DNA from: Ga0077527 sp038106575
GTDB lineage: Bacteria > Pseudomonadota > Gammaproteobacteria > Burkholderiales > SG8-41
NCBI GenBank assembly: GCA_038106575.1
Contig: JAYOED010000003.1
Location: forward strand, 16,320-80,319
DNA length: 64,000 nucleotides
Direction of reading: 5' to 3'
Part shown: positions 16,915 through 25,783 of the stretch, piece after piece
Position numbering within the stretch: position 1 is the stretch's first letter
Layout: each line of letters starts with the position of its first letter
Position numbers and translations under genes: made by a program
The notes under the pieces: generated by a model
Databases searched by the model: none
The model's input: the letters and a program-made list of their open reading frames with translations, nothing else
Told to the model about the DNA's origin: nothing

Positions 16915-17691
16915 TCAACGACCGCGAAAAACCGGTTTGCGTTTCTCGACGAACGCGAGAGCGCTTTCGCGAAAATCCTCGGATAAATGCAGGGTGCGCG
17001 GACGCATGGCGTAAGACTTAGCGTCGATTTCCTCCAGTGCGGAGCGTCGGGCTTCGACAATGGCGCGAACCGCTAGCGGCGGATTGTTCAGCACCTCTTC
17101 GGCGAGCAGTTTCGCTGCCGTCAGGTGTTCGCCGGGCTCGGCCAACCTGGTCAGGAGGTTGACCCGATGCGCTTCTTCCGCAGTCCATATGCGTCCGGTA
17201 AAGCAGACATCGTCGGCGAATACGCCGCCACCGCGCTGCGTCAGCATCATCCAGAATGGAGTGCCGTCGATGCCGCGGGCGACCTCGGTTACCTGGAACT
17301 TGGTGCCTTTGCTCGCCACGGTCATGTCGCAATACAGAGCAAAGCGCAGGCCAACCCCGTAGCAATATCCGTGCATGGCCGCGATGACGGGTTTGGCCTG
17401 CGGCGGCCTGAAAAAGGGATGGCGGATGTTGCCTTCGCGCGCCGAGGGACCGCCGAGTTTCTGGAGTTCTTCCCTAGGGCGCAGCTGGCGCTGCTTCACA
17501 TCCGCGCCGCTGCAGAACGCGCGACCGTTGCCGGCCAGTATGGCAACCATAGCCTCATCGTCGTCGTAAAACGAATAAAGTGCATTGCACAGCGCGAGGC
17601 TCATTTCGTCTGAAACCGCATTGAGCTTCTCGGGCCGATTCAGCGTGATATGGGCGATTTGCCCTTCCCGTGTGTATTCAACAATCGACAT
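16915..17691 (-). CDS. Enoyl-CoA hydratase/isomerase family protein
   Basis: The 258-residue crotonase-fold protein starts at ATG 17691 after a clear AGGAGA site. It shows HITLNRPEKLNAVSDEM, the CoA-binding oxyanion block AILAGNGRAFCSGADVKQ, IAAMHGYCYGVGLRFALYCD, and the C-terminal ALEEIDAKSY region with DFRESALAFVEKRKPVF. The pair of catalytic Glu residues of classical hydratases is not clear (VTEVARGIDG in place of the usual ...PE...), so it may be an isomerase or hydrolase of the same fold. It diverges from the ADP-forming acyl-CoA synthetase gene. Confidence 0.88.
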   Translation of the reverse strand: MSIVEYTREGQIAHITLNRPEKLNAVSDEMSLALCNALYSFYDDDEAMVAILAGNGRAFCSGADVKQRQLRPREELQKLGGPSAREGNIRHPFFRPPQAKPVIAAMHGYCYGVGLRFALYCDMTVASKGTKFQVTEVARGIDGTPFWMMLTQRGGGVFADDVCFTGRIWTAEEAHRVNLLTRLAEPGEHLTAAKLLAEEVLNNPPLAVRAIVEARRSALEEIDAKSYAMRPRTLHLSEDFRESALAFVEKRKPVFRGR

Positions 17692-17862
17692 CTCGGAGTC
17701 TCCTCGATATTTCATTTCCGCGGGGCATAATTGCATCGTTCACAAATTTTCCCGCCCTAGTCGCTGATTGCCACATAGTGAAAATTGTGGAATCGATCGG
17801 CCGCAGCCAGTATATATTCAGGGAAAGCCGTGAAGAGTTCCGGCTATTCTTTTTAGAGTCAA

Positions 17863-19995
17863 ATGCAATACACGAACTGGACACGATTTTATACGCCGCA
17901 ATCTGTTGCGGTCATTGGCGCAACGGATGACACCCGCCGCTTCGGCGGGCGCCTGATGAGGCAGATCGTCAAATTCGGCTATCGCGGGCGCATATTTCCC
18001 GTAAATCCGAAGCGCTCGGAAGTAAACGGACTGAAGTGCTATTCCTTCTTAGACGATTTGCCGGAAACGCCTGATCACGTCGGGATCGTGGTGGCGGCAG
18101 ACAATGTTCTGGACGTACTTCGCGAGTGTCATGCCATCGGCGTGCAATGTGCGACGGTATTTACCGCTGGCTTCGCGGAAACCGGCAGCGAGCAGGGTTC
18201 CCATCTGCAGGATGAACTGAAGCGCTTCACACTGGAAACCGGGTTGCGGATCATGGGGCCGAACTGCAACGGACCGGTGAATTTCATCGACCGTTTTTCG
18301 TTTTCCGCGGGTTATGCGGTATCGAGCCTCAGCGAGCCCGCAGGCAACGTCGGGCTGGTCAGCCAGAGCGGCGGGTTAGGGCAGACCAATGTGATGTGGC
18401 GCGCGATCAAGGCCGGCGTGCATATGAGCTACCAGGCGAGCTGCGGCAATGAGGCGGACCTGACCGTGGTCGATTTTGCGCGTTTCATGCTCGAAGGCGA
18501 TCAGACCAGCGTGGTGATGATGGCGCTGGAGGCGATACGTGATGGCGCGGCGTTTCTCGATCTCGCCCGCTATGCGGCAGAACGCGAGAAGCCACTGATC
18601 GTCCTCAAGTTCGGCGTCACCGATGCGGGCAAGCAGGCCGCAGCCTCACACACCGGTGCCATTGCCGGCTCAGATGATGTTTTCAGCGCAGTGTGCAGGC
18701 AGTACGGTGTGATACGTGTTGAGGATTGCAATGAGCTGTATGAACAGGCCATCGTGCTGCGTAAAAAGCGTCTGCCCAAAGGGCGCCGTGCCGCATCCAT
18801 GTCTTTGTCCGGGGGCAATGTCGTGCAGATGGCCGATGTCGGCACGCATCTGGGGTTGCAGTGGGAGAGCTATACCGCGACAACAGACCAGCGGCTCTCG
18901 GAATTGATTCCGGGCTATGGCAAGGTCGGCAATCCGACGGACATGACCTCGCTGGCAACCGGGCAGCCGGAAATATTCCGCAAGGCGATGGAGATCATCA
19001 GCGAAGACGACAACGTTGACGTGATGATTCCGGTTTTTACCTTTGCGCCGCGTGCAGACCTCGAGCACGCAGCCCAGCTGTCGCGGGACCGCGAGAAACC
19101 GCTGGTCATGCTGGTGACCGGCGGGTGCCATGACGATGTGTCGCTGGATGTCGATGCGCTGGTGGGTATGGGAGCTGCCGCTTACCGTAATACCGTCGAT
19201 GTATTGCGTGCGGTGCGCGCGGCCATCGGGTATCGTGAATTTTTGGAACAGCGCGAAGTGCGTGCCCGTCATGTGCTTCCGCCGGGTATCGATACGGATA
19301 CGGCGCGATCCCTTTTGAGGGCCTCACCTGAAGCGGTACTCGCAGAGCGTGAAGCAAAAGCCGTTCTCTCGGCCTATGGTTTACCGGTTCCGGTTGAGCA
19401 TCTTGCCGCCAGTGCTGACGATGCAGTCAGGCACTGGCGCACCATCGGATCGGCAGTGGCGCTCAAGGTCGAGTCGGCTGACATTCTGCACAAGACTGAG
19501 GCGGGCGCCTTGCGCCTTGGAGTGAACACCGAGGCGGACGTCCGCGCCGCCTATGATGAGGTGAGGGCCGCCGCATTGCGCTACCGCCCGGGTGCGAAGA
19601 TTGCAGGCGTTCTCGTCCAGAAAATGGTTCCCGCCGGCGTTGAAATGATGATCGGTGTGGTGCGTGACCCGGTTTTCGGCGCGGTGATCGCAGTGGCACT
19701 GGGCGGCATTCATGTCGAAGTGTTGCGAGACATTTCCTATCGCGTGCCGCCGGTCGATGCTGCAACTGCGCATGAGATGTTGATGGAGCTGCGCGGTTAT
19801 CGGGTTCTTGGTGGCGTACGCGGCCAGCCGGCGGCTGATATCGGGGGACTGATTGATTGCATTGTTCGCTGCTCCTGGTTTGCATACGAATTTCGCGATT
19901 CTGTTTTGGAGCTGGATCTGAATCCGCTGGTGGTCCAGCAGCAGGGCGTGTGTGCGGTGGATGCAATGGTGGTGCTAGATCGCGGAAAGAAATGA
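17863..19995 (+). CDS. ADP-forming acetate/acyl-CoA ligase family protein (fused alpha-beta)
   Basis: The 710-residue protein fuses a CoA-binding domain (SVAVIGATDDTRRFGGRLM at residues 10-30, GRIFPVNPKR), a succinyl-CoA-synthetase-like region (GLVSQSGGLGQTNVMW, and the block ASHTGAIAGSDDVF with the phospho-His of this family), and a C-terminal ATP-grasp domain (YGLPVPVEHLAASADDAV, VALKVESADILHKTEAGALR, then VLVQKMVPAGVEMMIGV and VLELDLNPLVV). Such enzymes make or use acyl-CoA with ADP and phosphate and often serve catabolism of organic acids. It precedes an Ldh and a Bug receptor on the same strand. Confidence 0.9.
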   Translation: MQYTNWTRFYTPQSVAVIGATDDTRRFGGRLMRQIVKFGYRGRIFPVNPKRSEVNGLKCYSFLDDLPETPDHVGIVVAADNVLDVLRECHAIGVQCATVFTAGFAETGSEQGSHLQDELKRFTLETGLRIMGPNCNGPVNFIDRFSFSAGYAVSSLSEPAGNVGLVSQSGGLGQTNVMWRAIKAGVHMSYQASCGNEADLTVVDFARFMLEGDQTSVVMMALEAIRDGAAFLDLARYAAEREKPLIVLKFGVTDAGKQAAASHTGAIAGSDDVFSAVCRQYGVIRVEDCNELYEQAIVLRKKRLPKGRRAASMSLSGGNVVQMADVGTHLGLQWESYTATTDQRLSELIPGYGKVGNPTDMTSLATGQPEIFRKAMEIISEDDNVDVMIPVFTFAPRADLEHAAQLSRDREKPLVMLVTGGCHDDVSLDVDALVGMGAAAYRNTVDVLRAVRAAIGYREFLEQREVRARHVLPPGIDTDTARSLLRASPEAVLAEREAKAVLSAYGLPVPVEHLAASADDAVRHWRTIGSAVALKVESADILHKTEAGALRLGVNTEADVRAAYDEVRAAALRYRPGAKIAGVLVQKMVPAGVEMMIGVVRDPVFGAVIAVALGGIHVEVLRDISYRVPPVDAATAHEMLMELRGYRVLGGVRGQPAADIGGLIDCIVRCSWFAYEFRDSVLELDLNPLVVQQQGVCAVDAMVVLDRGKK

Positions 19996-20075
19996 TTCAA
20001 AAGCCGTACAGACAAACGTCCCGTGTTTAATTGCTGCCCGGGTGTTCCGGGCAAATCTGCAAGGAGATCATAGCC

Positions 20076-21101
20076 ATGTCATCTTCATCCGCCGCCAAGC
20101 AACTGCTCGATGCCGATCGCCCTGATTCGGTCCGGCTGACCCCGGAGGCCGCTGTTGAACTGGGGCAGCGCGCACTGGAGCGCGTCGGCTACAGCGGTGA
20201 AGATGCGCGCATCATCGTTGATCAGCTGGTTGACAATTCACTGTGCGGATATCGCTTTGCCGGTTTGCCGCGGATTCTGGCCATTGCCGGCGATGAGAAA
20301 ACGCGCCGTGAACGCAAGCCCGTTAGCATCGTGCGCGAAAGTCCCGTCTCTGCGCTGATGGATGGCGGTAACAATGTCGGCTACGTTGCCGCGTACCGGG
20401 CCGCGGAGTTGGCCATCAAGAAGGCCAAGTCGTCAGGGATGGCAACCGTCGGTGCCTTCAACAGCTACTACAGCGGACGCAATGCGTACTTCGTCGAGAA
20501 GATCGTCGGGGAAGGGCTCGTGGCGTTTAACTCTTCTGCTGCCCATCCCCGTGTATTGCCTCCAGGCGCTGCAAAACCAATGCTGGGCACCAACCCGATC
20601 TGCTTCGGTTTTCCGTCTGACAACGGCCCAGTGATTTTCGACATGGGCACTGCGTCGTTCATGTGGGGTGAAGTGATGCTGCATGCGCATCTTGGAGAGC
20701 CGCTACCGCAGGGTGTGGGATTCGATGAACATGGCCGGCCTTCCACAGACGCCAGCGAAGTGCTTAAAGGCGGCGTAGCGCCTTTCGGTGGACACAAGGG
20801 TTATGGCTTGTCATTCGCGATCCAAGCGCTGGGCATTCTCGCTGGCGCGGCCCTGGCCAGGGGTGAAGTGCGCGACTATGCCTTCTTTTATTGGGTTGTG
20901 GATCCCGAAATCATGTTGCCGGGTGGAGAATTCAAGCGGCAGATGGCGGAATATGTACGCCAACTCAAGGCAACCCCGCGGCAACCGGGCGTGGATGAAA
21001 TCCGCATTCCTTCCGAACGCGCCATGTGCGAACGGGAACGCCGGCGCAAGGAAGGCATAGTCGTTGACAGAAAAGTGGTGGAATCGCTGCGGGCGTTGTA
21101 G
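20076..21101 (+). CDS. Ldh family oxidoreductase, divergent active-site subgroup
   Basis: This 341-residue member of the Ldh_2 family starts at ATG 20076, with AGGAG placed nine bases before. It keeps the fold (LVDNSLCGYRFAGLPRI, GTNPICFGFPSDNGPVIFD, then FGGHKGYGLSFAIQALGIL). Where the family has N-S-x-H-x-G with the catalytic His, however, it reads FNSYYSGRNAYFVEK, so that His is replaced by Tyr. The C-terminus (PGVDEIRIPSERA) is normal. Subgroups with this substitution exist, and activity on a different substrate is likely. It lies between the acyl-CoA ligase and a Bug receptor, mirroring the Bug/Ldh pair at 426-2444. Confidence 0.83.
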   Translation: MSSSSAAKQLLDADRPDSVRLTPEAAVELGQRALERVGYSGEDARIIVDQLVDNSLCGYRFAGLPRILAIAGDEKTRRERKPVSIVRESPVSALMDGGNNVGYVAAYRAAELAIKKAKSSGMATVGAFNSYYSGRNAYFVEKIVGEGLVAFNSSAAHPRVLPPGAAKPMLGTNPICFGFPSDNGPVIFDMGTASFMWGEVMLHAHLGEPLPQGVGFDEHGRPSTDASEVLKGGVAPFGGHKGYGLSFAIQALGILAGAALARGEVRDYAFFYWVVDPEIMLPGGEFKRQMAEYVRQLKATPRQPGVDEIRIPSERAMCERERRRKEGIVVDRKVVESLRAL

Positions 21102-21229
21102 CTCCAGAACTTGTCAGCAGGGCCGACGGGAAGGGAATTGTCATCGATTCATCCATGCTTTGTATGTTGCGCCGTATTGTGGTTTGATGCTGCTTACGGA
21201 ATTGATCGGGCCATTGAAGTTAATCTAAA

Positions 21230-21259
21230 TTGACTCACTCTGTCCGTTCGCACTATGAT
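21230..21259 (+). promoter_or_regulatory. Sigma-70 type promoter upstream of the Bug receptor
   Basis: TTGACT (21230-21235) and TATGAT (21254-21259) are separated by 18 bases and give a start about 85 bases before the Bug ATG. The surrounding 250-base gap holds no gene. Confidence 0.5.
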
Positions 21260-21351
21260 CAAATCAGGTGGACACCATGAACACATGGTCGTGGACGCAG
21301 ATACTGTTTTCTGCGGCGCGCAGAAGCCACTGAATCGAGGAGGTCTCAATC

Positions 21352-22332
21352 ATGCAAGTTCTTAGCCGCTACGCAGCAACGATTGTATTCATCTCGGCGT
21401 TTTTCCTGACGCCTGCAGCCGTTTTTGCTGCACAGTCATTTCCGGAAAAACCTGTGCGGCTGATTTTGCCGTTCCCCCCGGGCGGGCCCAGTGATATTCA
21501 GGGGCGTGCGCTGGCCGATCAACTGGGCAAGCAGCTGGGCGTCAACGTTGTTCCGGACAATCGTCCGGGCGCAGGCGGTAACTTCGGTCTCGAGATTGCG
21601 TCACAAGCCTCCCGCGATGGTTACAACATTGTTCTTTCGTCACCTACAGTGGCGATCAGTCCGTCGCTGTACAAGAAACTCAATTACAACGCCGAGCGTG
21701 ATCTCACTCCGGTAGCACGGCTGACCTCGATCGAGAATGTGATGGTGGTGCACCCCTCGGTGCCGGCAAAAACAATCCGGCAGTTCATCGAACTTGCGCG
21801 CAGCCATCGCGGCAAACTAACGTTTGGTTCCGGTGGCGCCGGTACAACCAATCATCTCGCCAACGAGATGTTCCAGCATTACGCCAAGATCAAGATGCTG
21901 CACGTGCCATACAAGGGCGCTACCCGAGCCGCGTTAGCGTTGATTTCCGGCGAGGTGGATGAGGTGGTGGTGTCAGTGCCATCGGTGATGCCTTACATAA
22001 AGGCGGGCAGGCTCCGGCCGATTGCCGTGCTGTCCCATAAGCGTGTTCCGCAATTGCCGTCCCTGCCGACGGCGATTGAATCCGGATATAAGGATCTCAC
22101 GATCTCGATTTGGTACGGCATGTTTGCCCCTGCCGGAACGCCATCCAGCCTTGTAGCGCTTTTGAATCGCGAAATTATCACCGCACTCAAATCTCAGGCA
22201 CTGAGCTCGCGTCTGAATTCACTGGGCATCCAGCCCTGGCCCGGTTCAGCGCAGGAGCTTGGCGCGCTAGTGAAATCGGAAAAAGCGCGATTTGCCGAAC
22301 TTATCCAGAATGCAGGGATTGCCAAGCGTTGA
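21352..22332 (+). CDS. Bug/TctC family solute receptor
   Basis: This 326-residue periplasmic receptor has a signal peptide (hydrophobic residues 8-25, cleavage after AVFAA), then SFPEKPVRLILPFPPGGPSD, VVPDNRPGAGGNFGLE, the SPSLYKKLNYNAERDL block, MLHVPYKGATRAALALISGE and LPTAIESGYKDL. A ribosome site, GGAGG, precedes the ATG. No membrane subunits are adjacent. It probably delivers an organic acid handled by the upstream Ldh and acyl-CoA ligase. Confidence 0.92.
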   Translation: MQVLSRYAATIVFISAFFLTPAAVFAAQSFPEKPVRLILPFPPGGPSDIQGRALADQLGKQLGVNVVPDNRPGAGGNFGLEIASQASRDGYNIVLSSPTVAISPSLYKKLNYNAERDLTPVARLTSIENVMVVHPSVPAKTIRQFIELARSHRGKLTFGSGGAGTTNHLANEMFQHYAKIKMLHVPYKGATRAALALISGEVDEVVVSVPSVMPYIKAGRLRPIAVLSHKRVPQLPSLPTAIESGYKDLTISIWYGMFAPAGTPSSLVALLNREIITALKSQALSSRLNSLGIQPWPGSAQELGALVKSEKARFAELIQNAGIAKR

Positions 22333-22542
22333 CGGCTAGAAGATATTGTGGGTGAAATCCGGCGGCGGTATAGCTCGGAAGCCTGACCGCCGTCGTTGCC
22401 GTACCGGGTTGCTGCAAAGCGGAATAATCCGCCGGGATCAGCTGTATTTCCTTTGAATTGACCGTCGCGTGAAAGCGTATATGTATAGCTTGCCTGACGG
22501 ACAACAAGAATTTACGCTTCCCGAGTTCAGCCCGGTTCATCC

Positions 22543-22755
22543 GGGGCGGACAGCGTGTTTTATTACCGCATTCACAGTCCGGTGATACTGATCGAGTTCG
22601 ATTACCAGCAACCGATTGCGCTTGCCCGATCGAATACGCCCACGCGCAATCACGTCCATACCGTTGCTCGCACGCCCAACGGCAACGATTACGGCATGGA
22701 TCTGCTGCGGCAGCATTATCAGCATCACGATCACGGCAAGGCTGCGGGAAAATAA
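22543..22755 (+). pseudogene. Remnant of a DUF3500 domain protein (C-terminal ~70 residues)
   Basis: The frame GADSVFYYRIHSPVILIEFD, then NTPTRNHVHTVARTPNGND and YGMDLLRQHYQHHDH, is the conserved C-terminus of DUF3500 proteins. The N-terminal ~250+ residues are missing: the frame meets a stop at 22495, and the sequence between it and the upstream Bug gene shows no family similarity. No start with a ribosome site precedes it. The remainder of the 600-base gap (22333-22542 and 22756-22932) shows nothing recognisable except the ribosome site of the next gene. Confidence 0.7.
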
Positions 22756-22932
22756 CCCGGGTCCGGGGCGGAGGCGACCGGGAGAATGTTCATTCCAGGG
22801 GTGCAATGTTTACGGTGCCGCCGCTAGTTTTTTCCTTGTTGCGCATCTCGCCGATTTTCTGTTACCTAAGAGCCGGAACGATGCAGCCTCGTACCGTGAG
22901 TTGCCATTATTTTCCGCAACGGAGGAGTTTCT

Positions 22933-23796
22933 ATGCGGTCTGTCGATAAAAATACGATCACCGATGCGTTCATTGCCTACTGCGGTAAAACAACCAATCC
23001 AAGGCTGATGTCGGTACTGTCAAAACTTGCTGATCACCTGCATGCGTTTGCCAAGGAAACCCGGCTTACGCATGAAGAATGGCAATACACGATGGAGCTT
23101 TTGTGGCGCGCCGGGGAGATATCCTCGCCGGAGCGCAACGAATTCATACTGTTCTCCGATGTGCTGGGGCTGACTGCGCTAGTGGATATGCTGAACAGCG
23201 GCGACGGGCGCACGGAGTACAGCAACCTCGGGCCGTTTTACATCGCCGGCGCGCCATGGCTGGAGGTGGGTGGCGACATGATCGGCGACAACGAAGGCGA
23301 TCATGTCGCATTTTACGGACGGATCATGAACGCGGCCACGGGCAAACCGTTATCCGGGGCCGTACTCGACATATGGCAGACTGCTGCGAACGGGTTGTAC
23401 TCGAATCAGGATCCGAGACAACCCGAATACAATCTGCGGCGGCGCATGAAGGCCGATGAAGCCGGCAGATATGCCTTCACCACGGTAAGGCCCGCGCCTT
23501 ATACCGTGCCGGAAGATGGTCCCGTGGGCGAGATGCTGAGGGCAACCGGACGTCGTCCATGGCGTCCTGCGCATTATCATTTTTCAATTACTGCCGAGAG
23601 ACTCCGCCCCGTGGTTACCGAGATATTTCATCATGACGATCCGTACATCGATGAAGATCCAGTGTTCGGCGTTCGTGAGCAACTGGTCGTTCATCCGCCA
23701 GCAGAAACCGAACTATCTGGCATCCCGCATCAGTTGGTCGCGGCGGATCGCCTTCGTAAACCGTTTTGCCGCATTGAATACGACTTTATGGTCTGA
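22933..23796 (+). CDS. Intradiol ring-cleavage dioxygenase (catechol / hydroxyquinol 1,2-dioxygenase type)
   Basis: This 287-residue non-heme Fe(III) enzyme opens catechols between the two hydroxyls. It has the N-terminal helical linker domain of the 1,2-dioxygenases (LADHLHAFAKETRLTHEEW), then NLGPFYIAGAPW (first Tyr region), GRIMNAATGKPLSGAVLDIW, ANGLYSNQDPRQPEYNLR, and the iron ligands in RPAPYTVPEDGP (Tyr) and RPWRPAHYHFSI (His-x-His). Hydroxyquinol enzymes have this overall layout. GGAGGAG precedes the ATG. It converges on the TRAP transporter genes. A dienelactone hydrolase at 27155 could act later in the same pathway. Confidence 0.9.
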   Translation: MRSVDKNTITDAFIAYCGKTTNPRLMSVLSKLADHLHAFAKETRLTHEEWQYTMELLWRAGEISSPERNEFILFSDVLGLTALVDMLNSGDGRTEYSNLGPFYIAGAPWLEVGGDMIGDNEGDHVAFYGRIMNAATGKPLSGAVLDIWQTAANGLYSNQDPRQPEYNLRRRMKADEAGRYAFTTVRPAPYTVPEDGPVGEMLRATGRRPWRPAHYHFSITAERLRPVVTEIFHHDDPYIDEDPVFGVREQLVVHPPAETELSGIPHQLVAADRLRKPFCRIEYDFMV

Positions 23797-23811
23797 CGCC
23801 GGGTGTCCCAG

Positions 23812-25128
23812 TCAAATCAGCGCAAGACTGATCTGCGGAAATACGATCAGGATCGCTAATACACTCAGCATCACTGCCGCAAAGGGCAGTGCACCCATGA
23901 AAACGTCATTCAGGGTGACTGAGGGATCATCGATCGTGGCGCGAATAACGAAGCATGATATTCCGAAAGGCGGGGTCAGCAGGCCGATTTCCGCACCAAT
24001 CACGGTGATTATTCCGAACCACACCAGATTGATATTGAACGGATCGAGCGCCTGAAGGAACAAGGGAACCACGATGAGAATGATGGACGCGGTGTCGAGT
24101 ATCGTGCCGAGCAGCAGCAGAACGATCACGTAGAGCACCATGAAACCGGTGAATGACAGGCCGATGGACTCGACCCATTCGCCAAAGACGGTCGGCAGGC
24201 CGGCAATCCCGAGCATCCGGCTGTAAATGGAGGCTGCAATGATCAGGAAAAGGATGTTCGCCGTGATGTGGCCTGTTTCCACGAGTGCGCGCCAGATGAT
24301 CTTGAAAGTCAGCCGTCGCTTGATTGCCCCGAGGATCATTGCCATTACGGTGCCCGCAGCCCCTGCCTCGACCGGCGTCAGCACCCCCCCATAGATTCCG
24401 CCGAGCACGGTGAGTACGAGGATCACGATCGGCCCGAGCTTGCTGAACAGGTCCAGCATCAGCTGGCGCAGTGGTAGGCCTTCACCGCGAACGATGTCGA
24501 TTCCGACAAAACGCGGCGCGATTAGAAAAAAAAGCGGAATGGCCACGCAGTACGCCGCGGCAAGCAGGATGCCGGGCAGCACGCCCGCGAGAAACATGGC
24601 ACCCACCGACTGTTCAGTGACGACTGCGTAGATGATCAGCATTACGCTGGGTGGAATGATCATACCAAGAACCGAACTGCCGGCTACTATGCCCACGGCA
24701 AAGCGCTTTCCGTAGCGGAATCGCAGCATTTCCGGTATGGCGACCTTGGCGAATACCGAGGCAGAAGCGATGGACGAACCGGTTACGGAAGCGAATATCG
24801 CGTTCGCCGCGACGGTGGCCATGCCCAGACCGCCGCGTACCGGCCGGAAAAGTTCGTTGACGATTTCATAGACGTCTCGCCCCAGCCCGGCATGACTTAC
24901 TACCAGACCCATCATCACGAACAGGGGAACGGTTGCAAAGGCCTCTTCGGACACGGAGTCCGCAATAGCCAGGGACAGCAGGTTGAAGGAAACGTCGGGA
25001 TTCTTGAGCAGAAGCACTCCGGTAAACGAGATCAGGCCGAGCGCAACGGCGATGTGCACGCCGGAATAAATCATAATGACGATTGCCACTACCGAGGCAA
25101 TACCAACGCTAATGCTGGTCATCTCCAT
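23812..25128 (-). CDS. TRAP transporter large permease subunit (DctM-like)
   Basis: This 438-residue integral membrane protein has about twelve hydrophobic segments and the DctM signatures FVMMGLVVSHAGLGRDVYE, SIASASVFAKVAIPEMLR, VVAGSS-type GIVAGSSVLGMIIPPSVMLIIY, and ILDTASIILIVVPLF. It forms the sodium-coupled channel of a tripartite ATP-independent transporter. It is the third gene of a leftward DctP-DctQ-DctM set, ending 16 bases from the convergent dioxygenase gene. Confidence 0.93.
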   Translation of the reverse strand: MEMTSISVGIASVVAIVIMIYSGVHIAVALGLISFTGVLLLKNPDVSFNLLSLAIADSVSEEAFATVPLFVMMGLVVSHAGLGRDVYEIVNELFRPVRGGLGMATVAANAIFASVTGSSIASASVFAKVAIPEMLRFRYGKRFAVGIVAGSSVLGMIIPPSVMLIIYAVVTEQSVGAMFLAGVLPGILLAAAYCVAIPLFFLIAPRFVGIDIVRGEGLPLRQLMLDLFSKLGPIVILVLTVLGGIYGGVLTPVEAGAAGTVMAMILGAIKRRLTFKIIWRALVETGHITANILFLIIAASIYSRMLGIAGLPTVFGEWVESIGLSFTGFMVLYVIVLLLLGTILDTASIILIVVPLFLQALDPFNINLVWFGIITVIGAEIGLLTPPFGISCFVIRATIDDPSVTLNDVFMGALPFAAVMLSVLAILIVFPQISLALI

Positions 25129-25228
25129 TTGCAGCGGTACTTTCCTTGCTAGGCGTTCGGCACTGAAATCATTGGACAGCCGTTAAGTTCCCGGTTTGGG
25201 AAGTCATGTGATAGTTGATCCGGACAAC

Positions 25229-25762
25229 TCAGCGATGGCGTTGCGTCTGCCTGAAGGCAGCAAGGCCTAGCCAGAGAAACTGGATCAGGCACGCCGTGAG
25301 GCCGAGAACGATGATCGTTTTCACAGGCCAGACAGGCGCAGTGAATATGCCGTCATTTCCGATGTATGAGCCGCGTTCAATCGCCTCCTTGAGCAGCGGG
25401 ACGGATCCCCACAGTCCGACGCCCATGAAGACCGCACCTAGCATGCAATAAACACACTGGAGTGCAGCCCCCAGGCGCGGCCAACGCTGATCCAGGATGG
25501 CGAGAAGCGAGTCGGAGCGTGTCAGCCTGTCGATCCGGATCGTGTCGGCAAGCTGCAGAAACACGATTCCCACGACCGAGATCTGGATCATCTCGTGGGT
25601 GCCCTCTATGGGCAGATTCAGAAACGTCCTGCCGAGGGCATCAAAGGTGACGAGCAGAACGAGCAACAGAATCCAGAACGATCCGAGGGCGTTCATGCCA
25701 ACGACTAGCTGGTCGAACGATCCCTGGGGCCGAAAATCCGGTGCGGATCTGGTGTCGTTCAT
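25229..25762 (-). CDS. TRAP transporter small permease subunit (DctQ-like)
   Basis: The 177-residue protein has four predicted membrane helices (NALGSFWILLLVLLVTFDAL, VVGIVFLQLADTI, AALQCVYCMLGAVFMGVGLW, TIIVLGLTACLIQFLWLGL) with the loop EGTHEMIQISVV typical of DctQ. It pairs with the large permease and lies 21 bases after the receptor gene and 100 bases before the DctM gene on the same strand. Confidence 0.9.
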   Translation of the reverse strand: MNDTRSAPDFRPQGSFDQLVVGMNALGSFWILLLVLLVTFDALGRTFLNLPIEGTHEMIQISVVGIVFLQLADTIRIDRLTRSDSLLAILDQRWPRLGAALQCVYCMLGAVFMGVGLWGSVPLLKEAIERGSYIGNDGIFTAPVWPVKTIIVLGLTACLIQFLWLGLAAFRQTQRHR

Positions 25763-25783
25763 GCCCGTATCAGGAGGTGCTGT

